Below the pieces are notes generated by a model. It made no database searches. It was not told the DNA's origin and was given only the letters and a program-made list of their open reading frames with translations. From Parapedobacter sp037190485 (GTDB taxonomy: Bacteria > Bacteroidota > Bacteroidia > Sphingobacteriales > Sphingobacteriaceae): a stretch of DNA of 64,000 bases. A program made the translations under genes and the position numbers. Within the stretch, counting starts at the first letter, position 1, and the number at the start of each line of letters is the position of its first letter. Of this stretch, positions 51,178 to 59,590 are shown piece after piece. The DNA lies in NCBI GenBank assembly GCA_037190485.1, contig JBBCJB010000003.1, forward strand, positions 186,001 to 250,000. Reading direction: 5' to 3'.

Positions 51178-51942
51178 ATGCTGAACGATAAGACCGTATT
51201 GATCACGGGTGGCGGCTCGGGAATTGGCGAAGCACTCGTATCCAAGTTGGCTGATGGTAACAGGGTCATTATTTGCGGAAGAAATGAAGACAAGCTGAAA
51301 AAGGTGGCCGCTTCGACTAGAAACGTGTCCTACTACGTTGCCGATGTCTCCGTCCCGGATGAAATCGACGGACTGTTCAAGAGAATAAAGGCAGCAGGAA
51401 TGGTCCTGGACGTCCTTTTCAACAATGCCGGTGTCGTCGAGCGATGGGATATCACCCAAACCGCGCTGTCGTCTGCGGAAGTCTTTGAACGGATAAACAC
51501 CAACCTTTCCGGTGCGATCGCGATTACGCAACATTTCATCGGTCAAGCAGACCGGTCCGCGGATAACCTGATTGTCAACATCACTTCTTCCGTAGCCATT
51601 TTCCCTTTTCCCGCTTTGGGGTTGTACTCCACGTCAAAGGCTGGCTTGAGCGTGTTCACGAAAATACTGAGGCATCAGCTGAAAGGCACGAATTTCAGGG
51701 CGGTGGAAATCCTTCCGACCCAAGTGGAAACAGCGATGTCCACGCGCCTTGGATTCACAACCAAGGGCGCAAGCGTCATGGATTTCGCAGGCAAGACGAT
51801 CCGAGCGATAAACCGGGGAAAAGCGGAATACTCGCCCGACCCGAATGTCCTGATGCTGCGCTTGCTGAACAGGCTCCTACCGAAAGTAAGTTTGCTGAAT
51901 ATGGCCGATAAAATCGGCAGGAAGATCCTGAAAGGGCAATAA
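51178..51942 (+). CDS. SDR-family oxidoreductase (DltE-like)
   Basis: 254 residues. LITGGGSGIGEALVSKLADG cofactor motif, NNAGVVERWD, and catalytic Ser/Tyr/Lys in NITSSVAIFPFPALGLYSTSKAG. KILRHQLKGTNFRAVEILPTQVETAMS resembles the DltE-like SDR branch. Substrate unknown. It is divergent from, and probably regulated by, the HxlR-type protein, which suggests a stress- or aldehyde-responsive reductase. Confidence 0.88.
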   Translation: MLNDKTVLITGGGSGIGEALVSKLADGNRVIICGRNEDKLKKVAASTRNVSYYVADVSVPDEIDGLFKRIKAAGMVLDVLFNNAGVVERWDITQTALSSAEVFERINTNLSGAIAITQHFIGQADRSADNLIVNITSSVAIFPFPALGLYSTSKAGLSVFTKILRHQLKGTNFRAVEILPTQVETAMSTRLGFTTKGASVMDFAGKTIRAINRGKAEYSPDPNVLMLRLLNRLLPKVSLLNMADKIGRKILKGQ

Positions 51943-52209
51943 GGCTGTCAGTGCCAACATTTGAAGGAACGGGGCGATAAGCAGATTGAACAGACAGGGA
52001 AGAAACAACGCATAAAAAGGCACCCGCTCCGTCAATCGACAGAAACGAATACCGATAGCTGGGCTTCGTCGTATACGGGAAGCTCGTTTACATTCGATAA
52101 TCCCATGGACAGGCGCCCCGGCCGATCCATCCTGCGGCTAAACAAATCCAACGGGATGCTGTTAACTTATCGGACAACAAGTTTTCAGCGCATCAAACAA
52201 CACTGCATC

Positions 52210-53211
52210 ATGTCGGATTGGATAAAAAAAGACGCCTATCGCCTGACCGAACAACTAGGACTTGGCGGAGTTGCCATCGGAACCGGGTTCGAGGACATCG
52301 GCCATGGGGAGGCCCTGGCCATCCTGGCCCAGGCCTGGGATGGAGGCATCCGGTATTACGACACTTCCCCCTGGTATGGGCTCACCCGTTGCGAGCGCCT
52401 GTTCGGTGAATTCCTCCGGACCAAACCACGCGAGGAGTACATCATTTCCACCAAGGTGGGACGGCTGTTCACTAAGGTCGCCGATGGACAGGTACCGGAA
52501 ACCATGTGGAAGAACCCGTATCCCTACGATTTCCGGCACGACTATTCGGGCAACGCGGTGAAACGGTCCATCGAAGATAGCCTGCAGCGCATGGGATTGG
52601 ATCGATTGGATATCGTATTTGTCCATGACCTGTCGGAAGACCAGGTCGGTGACCGTTACCTGGACCATTTCAAACAGGCCACGGCAGGTGCGTTCAGGGT
52701 ATTGAGCGACTACCGCGACCAAGGGGTAATCCGCGCGTGGGGCCTCGGCGTCAACCGGATCGAACCCATACTGGAAAGCCTGGACGTCGCCGACCCGGAT
52801 ATCTGCCTGTCGGCCACCCAGTATTCCATCATCGAGCACGAGGACGCCGTGGATCGCCTGCTGCCCGCCGTCAGGAAGGCTGGCGTACAGCTGGTTTCGG
52901 GCGCGGGATACAATTCGGGATTCCTCACCGGCCGGGACCGGTACAATTACAAACCAGTCGTCCCGAAAGGATTCGCCGAAAAACGGAGCCGCATCGGGGA
53001 AATCGCCGGGAAATACGGAATCGACCTGGTGACCGCGGCATTGCATTTCGTGCTGGCTGCCGACGAGTTCGTGTCGATCGTCCCCGGAGCCGCAAGCCCG
53101 GCGCAGGTGGAATCCAACATCAAGGCCTTCCGTACCCAGGTTCCTCCGGCGTTCTGGGCCGAACTGAAAACGAATGGCCTGATGATCTATGGAAAGGCAC
53201 AGGTGACCTGA
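52210..53211 (+). CDS. Aldo/keto reductase (D-threo-aldose/L-galactose-dehydrogenase-like)
   Basis: 333 residues. GLGGVAIGTGFEDIGHGEALAILAQAWDGGIRYYDTSPWYGLTRCERLFGEFL carries catalytic Asp and Tyr; ISTKVGR the Lys, DIVFVHDLSED the His-like position. This start and the YDTSPWYG motif typify the AKR branch that oxidises D-threo-aldoses, L-fucose or L-galactose. The frame is open upstream to 51961, but ATG 52210 (MSDWIKKDAYRL) precedes the first strand. A 267-bp leader without recognisable genes separates it from the SDR. Confidence 0.85.
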   Translation: MSDWIKKDAYRLTEQLGLGGVAIGTGFEDIGHGEALAILAQAWDGGIRYYDTSPWYGLTRCERLFGEFLRTKPREEYIISTKVGRLFTKVADGQVPETMWKNPYPYDFRHDYSGNAVKRSIEDSLQRMGLDRLDIVFVHDLSEDQVGDRYLDHFKQATAGAFRVLSDYRDQGVIRAWGLGVNRIEPILESLDVADPDICLSATQYSIIEHEDAVDRLLPAVRKAGVQLVSGAGYNSGFLTGRDRYNYKPVVPKGFAEKRSRIGEIAGKYGIDLVTAALHFVLAADEFVSIVPGAASPAQVESNIKAFRTQVPPAFWAELKTNGLMIYGKAQVT

Positions 53212-53244
53212 ATGGACGCTTTGCCACCATGCGACATAGGCCTG

Positions 53245-53375
53245 TGCCGCTACATTCACTTCCGAGAGCGCGATATCCGTCAGCTTCGCATCCTTTTCCT
53301 CGTCCAGCGTGGTGCCCAGGATGTCTTTCGCTTCGCGGTGCTCCATCAGCGATGCATACGTGACGACTCTTTGTA
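53245..53375 (-). pseudogene. Remnant of a DUF892 (YciE/YciF-type) ferritin-like gene
   Basis: On the minus strand one frame reads RVVTYASLMEHREAKDILGT, then TLDEEKDAKLTDIALSEVNVAA, close to the C-terminal helix pair of DUF892 proteins (EIA.YG.L...A..LG...A..LL.ETLDEEK..D..LT.IA...VN..A). The match covers only about 44 residues; the N-terminal two thirds are not found in any frame, and small gaps disturb the helix. It directly abuts the end of the aldo/keto reductase gene. The 53.38-53.86 kb stretch beyond it holds no convincing gene. Confidence 0.5.
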
Positions 53376-53869
53376 TACCTCTTTTCAACGACCTGTTCGC
53401 GCTTCCGCCGAGCTGCCAGGTAGGGCTTCTCGTAAACCGATAGACCTTTCTCGTCCAGCAATCCCATGGATTGCGCGAGCTTTCGGCTGATGGCCGCTTC
53501 CGCTGAAGCGACAGGCCACCCCGCCATCCATCCCATGAAACCTGCAACTGGCAGGCTCCACGGAATGCAATGGTTGACACTAAAAACCGATCTTTCGTCA
53601 GTTTCCAATGGGTATACGCACCGATCACGGATTTCACCCCATGCCGCGATGATTTTTTTCCGGAACCGGTTACGCGACACCTTCCAGGCTTTCGCGGACA
53701 GGGACAGCGTTATTTGGGACCAGCCGCCCACGCTCCGTACCCCGAATGCCCGCTCCTGCCCCCTTCCTCAATGCGCCATGGAATCACCGCAAACTTTTTT
53801 GGCATCGGCCTGTTGGTATTGCACAGCCGGGCGCATGGTGTGCCCGGACATCAATAAAATCGAATGCAC

Positions 53870-54181
53870 ATGAACGACGGGGTGATCAGGCCCTTGCAAG
53901 TACCGGCGGAACACGACCCAAATGCATCCCTCAAGGAACGTGCGGTATACGCGCTGGCCGACATCGGTAGCGGAACGGCACGGCACGTGGCCGCTAAACT
54001 ACAGGAACTGGGAGACGCCGATGCGACGGAAACGGCGGTGCAGGAAATCCTTGACGGGCTTTTCGACAGCGGCCTGGTGAACGGCTCAGGTAAGGGCAGC
54101 GACCGGACTTTCGATCTTTCGAAGGTGACCCGCGCCCATAGCGGGCACGTCGAGCCCGACCCACCTGCAACGCGTCCCTGA
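53870..54181 (+). CDS. Small hypothetical protein, possibly winged-helix-like
   Basis: 103 residues (105 if ATG 53864 is used). RAVYALADIGSGTARHVAAKLQELGD...TAVQEILDGLFDSGLVNGSGKGSDRTFDLSKV has the helix-helix-helix-wing rhythm of a winged-helix domain. I do not recognise a family. The Pro-rich tail is probably disordered. Coding is supported by length and residue composition only, and the surrounding sequence contains gene debris. Confidence 0.45.
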   Translation: MNDGVIRPLQVPAEHDPNASLKERAVYALADIGSGTARHVAAKLQELGDADATETAVQEILDGLFDSGLVNGSGKGSDRTFDLSKVTRAHSGHVEPDPPATRP

Positions 54182-54415
54182 CCGACCATATCCTGGCGAA
54201 ATGGCGAAGCCATCCCGTGGCGCCGTAAATCCTAGCGGGGCAAGGTAACTGATATATTCCGGTAACCAAAAGTACGTATTTTTGCGGTATCCACTGCGGC
54301 GCTCAACGGATAGCCCCATGCCAACGGTTATCGCCCGGGGCCAACAACATGCAACTTCCAGATGGGAAGAAAGTGGGAATATTAAACAACGCCGAAAAAC
54401 ATGGCATTGGCACAC

Positions 54416-54826
54416 TTATTTACCTGACCGCATTGCTTTCACTTTTTTGGTATCCTTATCCGTCAACAACTTCTGGTACTCTTCCGTTTCCATTCCGTAA
54501 AGCGCAACTTTTCCACTGGTGTCACTGTGGATACCGAAACCATAGGTTTTTGTCAGTGGAGAAGCGCGAAGACAGGGCTGTCCTTTCGAGAAAAATCGTT
54601 CCCTTGCTTGTTTGTATTCGCTTTTTGTCAAATCGTTCCTGTCGGCAAATACCTGAAAGGATATATCGTCGGAAGTGTATTTATAGGGATTTCTCGCGAT
54701 CAACTCATATTGCATTTCCGCAACCGTCTTTTTGTCTTTGGCTGGCGGTTTCGTTCCGACTTTTGCCTTGGAGTCCTCCGCCACTTCGATAAGCGTGTCA
54801 AAATAGTTTGTGGTATGTGTTTTCAT
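54416..54826 (-). CDS. DUF6157-family protein
   Basis: 136 residues. MKTHTTNYFDTLIEVAEDSKAKVGTKPP, KTVAEMQYELIARNPYKYTSDDISFQVFADRN and ERFFSKGQPCLRASPLTKTYGFGIHSD are the continuous conserved blocks of DUF6157, a stand-alone cytosolic family of unknown function found in many phyla. Length matches the family. It is a single gene with no obvious partner. Confidence 0.85.
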   Translation of the reverse strand: MKTHTTNYFDTLIEVAEDSKAKVGTKPPAKDKKTVAEMQYELIARNPYKYTSDDISFQVFADRNDLTKSEYKQARERFFSKGQPCLRASPLTKTYGFGIHSDTSGKVALYGMETEEYQKLLTDKDTKKVKAMRSGK

Positions 54827-55075
54827 TTCCTTTTTTTCGCACTTCGGCTTTAAGTGTGGACGTAAATATAGTCATTTCATCGCGGGTATGGTTGGGAAAT
54901 GTAGACCATGGTAACCACAAAATACGCAGATAGGTCGTCTGCCGTTTCCTAGGTTGAATTTATTGCCCTATGCGAAGTGGATTGCTGGGTTAGCCGCATA
55001 CCTTTGTCAAACCACAGCATGGTATTGGGTAAACGCAATCCAAACTAACGAATGACATGGCTTAAGGCACGTAAA

Positions 55076-55519
55076 ATGGAAAATTTCAATCGTGTGATTC
55101 AACTGGCGGCAACCGCAGAAAGCGTTTACAACGCCCTTACGCAAGAAATCTCGCAATGGTGGACGGAAATGCTTGAGGGCAACCCCGAAGCGGAAAACGG
55201 GACATTCACCGTCAGGTTCGGGGATGCTGTTTTCAAAACCACCGAGGTGACAGCGCTCATACCCAACGAGCGGGTGGTTTGGAGCGTCGTGGATTCCCTG
55301 ATTGACCTGCCCACGCTGGAAAAGAAAACGGAATGGATCGGCACCACAATCCGGTGGGATATCGTGCCGGCGGATACCGGAACGACCGTGACGCTTACCC
55401 ATATGGGCTTGACACCGGAAATCGGATGCTTCGCCATCTGCCGCGAGGGCTGGAAGCAATTCACCGATAGCCTGGCGGATCATATCCAGGACAGAAAGGG
55501 AAGGCCTTTTCAGCGCTAA
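55076..55519 (+). CDS. SRPBCC (START/Bet v1-like, AHSA1-type) protein
   Basis: 147 residues. FNRVIQLAATAESVYNALTQEISQWWTE, FTVRFGDAVFKTTEVTALIPNERVVWSV and the closing CREGWKQFTDSLADHIQ give the helix-grip fold: beta sheet wrapped around one long C-terminal helix. Members bind small hydrophobic ligands. A TACCTTTG -7-like box (54999-55006) lies upstream. ATG 55052 would add eight residues; 55076 (MENFNRVI) is preferred. Confidence 0.85.
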   Translation: MENFNRVIQLAATAESVYNALTQEISQWWTEMLEGNPEAENGTFTVRFGDAVFKTTEVTALIPNERVVWSVVDSLIDLPTLEKKTEWIGTTIRWDIVPADTGTTVTLTHMGLTPEIGCFAICREGWKQFTDSLADHIQDRKGRPFQR

Positions 55520-55600
55520 ACCACCCATAACCAATGACAAGAACACCACCCCAGAATCGCCACACAGAAAATGAAAGGTCATAATTATGCGTTTAGGCAT

Positions 55601-55636
55601 AAAAAAAGGCCTTTTTTGTAAAAAAAGACCTTTTTG
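55601..55636 (-). terminator. Tandem terminators behind tRNA-Asn
   Basis: Two near-palindromes, AAAAAAGGCCTTTTTT and AAAAAGACCTTTTT, lie back to back just past the 3' end of the minus-strand tRNA. Each can form a stem ending in a U run. Confidence 0.65.
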
Positions 55637-55640
55637 TAAT

Positions 55641-55717
55641 TGGCTCCCGAAGCTGGGCTCGAACCAGCGACCCTCTGATTAACAGTCAGATGCTCTAACC
55701 AGCTGAGCTATTCGGGA
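55641..55717 (-). tRNA. tRNA-Asn (anticodon GTT)
   Basis: The reverse complement folds as a class I tRNA: acceptor TCCCGAA/TTCGGGA, D-arm AGCTCAGCTGGTTAGAGC, anticodon arm CTGACTGTTAATCAG with GTT, T-arm with GGTTCGAGCCC, and an encoded CCA end (55643-55641). The encoded CCA contrasts with tRNA-Leu in this window. Confidence 0.96.
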
Positions 55718-55860
55718 ATGTTTAGCTGGTATACCCCGTTTTCGGGACTGCAATATTCGGAACTTTCCACCGAAATAGCAAAAAATATTTCAAAAAACCT
55801 GCAACTCGTTCGCTGTCAACGGAACCTACGGATTCGGCTATCGCAAAAGCGGATTGCGGC

Positions 55861-56949
55861 TTATTCAAAGATGTAATCATACGGGTAAATCAGGATTTCC
55901 CAGCTTTCGCCGCCGTCATCCGTAAGGAAGAGCCGATCGGCACCGTACACGATGCCCTGCCGTTCGTTCACGAAATGTAACGCCCGCGCTACCACCTGCA
56001 TGCCATGCACGTCGGTCTGCAGCGTGGCCCAATGCTTGCCACCGTCCACACTTTTGGCCACCCCGCCCGAGGTGGTAGCGTAGACGATAGCTGCCGAAGC
56101 CGGGAAAACCTGCCACACGCCACTGAAATCGATGTCCACGGTCGAAAACGATGCCCCGCCATCCACGGAATGGAGCGCCGTACCGACTGACTCATGCAGG
56201 ATGAGCCTGTCGGCATCCACAACGACCATTCGCGGCTTCTCCATCCCCGAAACGATCGCGCCGTTTACCCAATGCTCCCCGCCGTCGACAGACCGTACAA
56301 GCTGTACCCGATTCCGTTGCCCCCACTGGGCCGTAGCCACCCAGACGTGCCCGCTCGCCAATCCGGCGAGTGCAATCGCCCGTTCGCCCACTCGACGTAA
56401 CATCAACGCGCTAGATTGCGCGACCAAGTCGACACGGTAGAGCAGCGCATGGCGATCCGAACCGGCTTGATGCTGGCCAAGAATCCACAACGTACGATCG
56501 TCCTGCAGCCATAACGCCGACGCATGGACCGGCCCCTCTGCCTGCGTAGCGCTCGGCACCACCTCACCGCCGAAGCGCGTCCAGGTGAGACCCTGGTCGG
56601 TCGACATGAAGAGTACGAGCGCATGGCCTTCCATGACGGCACGGACGATCACCCGTTCGCCAAAAGCAACGGCATCGATCGATCCCTCCGGCCAGGCCAT
56701 CGAATCGAAATCAAGGCTCTTGAACCGATCGTCGGTACGGAACGTCCCGCGTTCGGATATGCCCGAAATCTGGTGACGGCCCTGCAAGCGCGCGAACACG
56801 ATCCGGTTATCGTGGATGAGGGCACCCACGGCGGGGTTCACGATTGGTTCCATTGGGTATAAGTCTAACAACGTACCCTCGCCCTTACAACCCATCAGTA
56901 GCGCGGATGCCAAGGCCCAACCCCCTATTTGCTGTCGGAGTCCCTTCAT
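55861..56949 (-). CDS. BNR-repeat (Ycf48-like propeller) lipoprotein coupled to mgtE unit
   Basis: 362 residues. Lipobox ASALLMGC (Cys21). Five Asp-box turns (STDQGLTW, SVDGGEHW, SVDGGASF, SVDGGKHW, TDDGGESW) predict a seven-bladed sialidase-type propeller. No sialidase catalytic residues were noticed; the arrangement resembles assembly or surface-scaffold propellers. Its ATG overlaps the stop of the preceding barrel-like gene (ATGA). It is therefore the third gene of a coupled mgtE unit. Function unknown. Confidence 0.75.
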   Translation of the reverse strand: MKGLRQQIGGWALASALLMGCKGEGTLLDLYPMEPIVNPAVGALIHDNRIVFARLQGRHQISGISERGTFRTDDRFKSLDFDSMAWPEGSIDAVAFGERVIVRAVMEGHALVLFMSTDQGLTWTRFGGEVVPSATQAEGPVHASALWLQDDRTLWILGQHQAGSDRHALLYRVDLVAQSSALMLRRVGERAIALAGLASGHVWVATAQWGQRNRVQLVRSVDGGEHWVNGAIVSGMEKPRMVVVDADRLILHESVGTALHSVDGGASFSTVDIDFSGVWQVFPASAAIVYATTSGGVAKSVDGGKHWATLQTDVHGMQVVARALHFVNERQGIVYGADRLFLTDDGGESWEILIYPYDYIFE

Positions 56950-57578
56950 GGTAAAATCGAAAAGCCTACGGAAATATTCAGCGCATCGAAACGGAACGGG
57001 TACGACCTAGGCGTGTCGTAGCCCGACGATTGGTCCTCTTCGCGGATCGTATCGCGTATGCGCATGTTCGGATTGAAATGCTCGTATCCCATTTTGACGT
57101 ACCAGGTCCGTACCTGCACCCGCAGGCCAAGTTCATACGAAAAGCCATTGCCATGCAAGTAGCGCTCGGAAAACGAGGTATCCTCATCGCCATAACTTTC
57201 CGCGTCGAAATTGGACGCCCAATTGTATTCGGTCGAGATATACGGGAAGAAGGTTGTCTGCCCCACGTAGAAAAGATCATAGCTGGCTTGCGCACCCAAC
57301 TTGACAAACAACAATTGCTCGGTGACGTGCTCATCAATCTGGTTCGCGAATAGTTTCATGCCCAATTGCGGCCGCAACCGCAACCTGCCCTCATCGGCAA
57401 ACTGGAAGGCGGGGCCCAATCGCGCACTTCCACCTGTGCGGAACACCGACCTAACCGAGGCATCGTTGAAGCGCTCCAACCCGACTTCGCCCTCCAGCAA
57501 CACCGGCCTGCGCTCCTGTGCCCGGAGCTGGGCGGCGAAAAGCAAAGCGCCGAAGAAGGCCAGCCCCCATCGCATCAT
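56946..57578 (-). CDS. Secreted beta-barrel-like outer-membrane protein coupled to mgtE
   Basis: 210 residues. A signal peptide (MMRWGLAFFGALLFAAQLRAQ) is followed by alternating amphipathic strands (VLLEGEVGLERFND, RLRLRPQLGMKLFANQ, LGAQASYDLFYVG, FSYELGLRVQVRTWYVKMGYEHFNP) ending in FDALNISVGFSILP, a barrel-type C-terminus. ATG 57578 overlaps the mgtE stop (ATGA). Longer upstream frames run inside mgtE and are not used. I do not recognise the family. The link with a magnesium transporter suggests envelope adaptation or divalent-cation passage, as inference. Confidence 0.75.
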   Translation of the reverse strand: MMRWGLAFFGALLFAAQLRAQERRPVLLEGEVGLERFNDASVRSVFRTGGSARLGPAFQFADEGRLRLRPQLGMKLFANQIDEHVTEQLLFVKLGAQASYDLFYVGQTTFFPYISTEYNWASNFDAESYGDEDTSFSERYLHGNGFSYELGLRVQVRTWYVKMGYEHFNPNMRIRDTIREEDQSSGYDTPRSYPFRFDALNISVGFSILP

Positions 57579-58951
57579 AACAGCACCCCCGTGAGCACCA
57601 GCGTCGCCACCGTGAAATAAATAATCAGTCCGGTCACGTCCACCAGCGTAGACACGAACGGCGCCGAAGACGAAGCCGGGTCTGCACCCAGCCTGCGGAG
57701 CATGAACGGCAGCATCGAACCCACCACCGACCCCCACAGCACCACGCCCACCAACGACAGGCTGACCACCGCGCCGACCAGCAACCAGTACGTTCCGTAG
57801 GCATTCGCGAAGGCCTGCCACGTACAGATCCTCAGGAAACCGAGCCCGCCCAATATCAGACCGAGCAACAGCCCGGACAAGATTTCACGCCTCATCACGC
57901 GCCACCAATCGTCCAATGTCACCTCTCCAAGGGCCATGGCCTGGATGATCAGCGTGGATGCCTGCGAACCGCTATTGCCCCCGCTGGAAAGGATCAGCGG
58001 CATGAATAGGATCAGGATGGCGCTCGTCAATTGGGTTTCGTAGTGCTCGAGCACCGTTGCCGTGAGCAATTGGCCAAAGAACAACACAATGAGCCAGCCT
58101 GCCCGCTTCTTGACCAGGTGGGGAATCGATACGTCCAGGTACGGCTCGTCCAGGGCCTCGGTACCCCCGATGCGCTGCATGTCTTCCGTATATTCCTCGT
58201 TGGCGACCCACAGGATATCGTCGACCGTCACGATACCGAGCATGATGTCCTGCTCGTCCACGACGGGAAGGGCCACCCGGTTGTTCATCCGGAACACGTT
58301 GATCGCTTCTTCCTGCGGATCGTTGGCGTGCAGCGCGATGAGCCGATTGTCGATCAAATCCTTGACCTTGGTTTCGGGGTCGGCCAACAGGATATCCTTG
58401 ATCCGGATATCGTCAAGCAACTTGCCATCCTTGTCGATGACATAAAGGACATCGATGGTCTCTGACGCCTTCCCGTATTTGCGTACATGCTCCAATACCC
58501 GTGCGATGTTCCAATGCTGCTTGACGGTGATGTAATCCGGGGTCATCAACCTGCCCACGCTGTCTTCCGGATACCCCAATAAAGCCAGGGCTTCCTTGCG
58601 GTCGGCAGGCGACAACAGGATGATCAATTGCTTCACCACATCGCCCTTGAGTTCGCTGAAAAATGCCGTCCGGTCGTCTGGCGGGATCTCGTTGATGATC
58701 TCTGAAATCTTCGGCCCGGATAGCTTCTTCAGGATCCTTTCCTGCGTGGGGAAATCGAGTATCCGGAACACGTTCACGGCCCGGTTGATGCTGAGGGTTT
58801 CGATGAACGTTGGCCCATATTCCGGCAACTCGTCAATCAGGGCTTCCACGTCGGAAATGTTCATTTCGTCGAGGTGATCCCTGAGCTGTTGCTCGCTGCC
58901 CTCGGCCAGAAGCAATTCGGTTTGTTCTACCAACATTTCCATTTCGTCCAT
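57575..58951 (-). CDS. mgtE: Magnesium transporter MgtE
   Basis: 458 residues. The cytosolic N-domain of helical repeats (MNISDVEALIDELPEYGPTFIETL; FLIILLSPADRKEALALLGYPEDSVGRLMTPDYITV) leads into two CBS domains (about 130-260). Five transmembrane helices follow, including the pore stretch FMPLILSSGGNSGSQASTLIIQAMALGEV. The CBS and N domains close the pore when cytosolic Mg2+ is high. GGAGG precedes the ATG closely, an unusually strong Shine-Dalgarno for this phylum. Two coupled envelope genes follow. Confidence 0.95.
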   Translation of the reverse strand: MDEMEMLVEQTELLLAEGSEQQLRDHLDEMNISDVEALIDELPEYGPTFIETLSINRAVNVFRILDFPTQERILKKLSGPKISEIINEIPPDDRTAFFSELKGDVVKQLIILLSPADRKEALALLGYPEDSVGRLMTPDYITVKQHWNIARVLEHVRKYGKASETIDVLYVIDKDGKLLDDIRIKDILLADPETKVKDLIDNRLIALHANDPQEEAINVFRMNNRVALPVVDEQDIMLGIVTVDDILWVANEEYTEDMQRIGGTEALDEPYLDVSIPHLVKKRAGWLIVLFFGQLLTATVLEHYETQLTSAILILFMPLILSSGGNSGSQASTLIIQAMALGEVTLDDWWRVMRREILSGLLLGLILGGLGFLRICTWQAFANAYGTYWLLVGAVVSLSLVGVVLWGSVVGSMLPFMLRRLGADPASSSAPFVSTLVDVTGLIIYFTVATLVLTGVLL

Positions 58952-59590
58952 GGGCCCTCCTATCGTTTAGCGGTGTACTACATTGGATTTGATTTTGCTT
59001 GCAAAAGTCGGTTTTTTAAATCAAAACAACGAACGGGTAAACGTTAAAAAACCATAAAGGACAGACCCGCGGTCGTTGGGGTGGAAACCGATATACTGCC
59101 AAAAAGTCACCAAAAAAATCGTCCTTTTCGATGCACTGCCGAGCACTGAAAAAACACCATGCCCGTCATATAGCGACACGGCAGCCTGGCCCCCTTATCG
59201 CCGGGACAAGCGAACCAACGGCGCGTCGGCGAGGCACGTGTGTGAGCCATCCCGTCCCACGGACGCCGATGTCCTGTTCTTCCATATGTGTGCTCACTTG
59301 GGAAGGATCGACCAACGTGCTGTAGCCGTGCCGACGAAAAAACAGCCTGTGAAAACCGAAAAGATAGTGTACATTAGCGCTGTTGATCGTCGGCGGCTAC
59401 GGGCGCCCTCAAATCGGCGCTAAGAAGCCTTTCGCCAAATGCGAATCGGTGCCAATCGTCAGAGATTATGATTACTATTAAAATTATACTTATTTAATAA
59501 TCAATTATTAATACTTATTACATAAAATAAAAAATCATATGAACCCAGGTGCACTCCATGAAAATTTACCAAAATAGTTAGCATAAGCAC
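58952..59590. other. 639-bp intergenic region, no supportable gene
   Basis: Left part: mgtE upstream region. Middle (59.07-59.42 kb): G+C-rich, with an open plus-strand frame of 115 codons whose translation (many Arg/Pro/Thr, no family resemblance) looks like non-coding DNA. Right part from about 59460: sharply AT-rich, leading into the next gene, with a 12-codon ATG frame at about 59539-59577 that could be a leader peptide or chance. Confidence 0.5.

Noticed and set aside
52255..53637. 460-codon minus-strand open frame
   Set aside because: Mostly antisense to the aldo/keto reductase. Only its residues about 89-131 resemble a real family (DUF892), so it was reported as a remnant rather than a gene.
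59076..59423. 115-codon plus-strand gene in the mgtE upstream gap
   Set aside because: Residue composition and lack of any domain rhythm look non-coding; no promoter or plausible start context.
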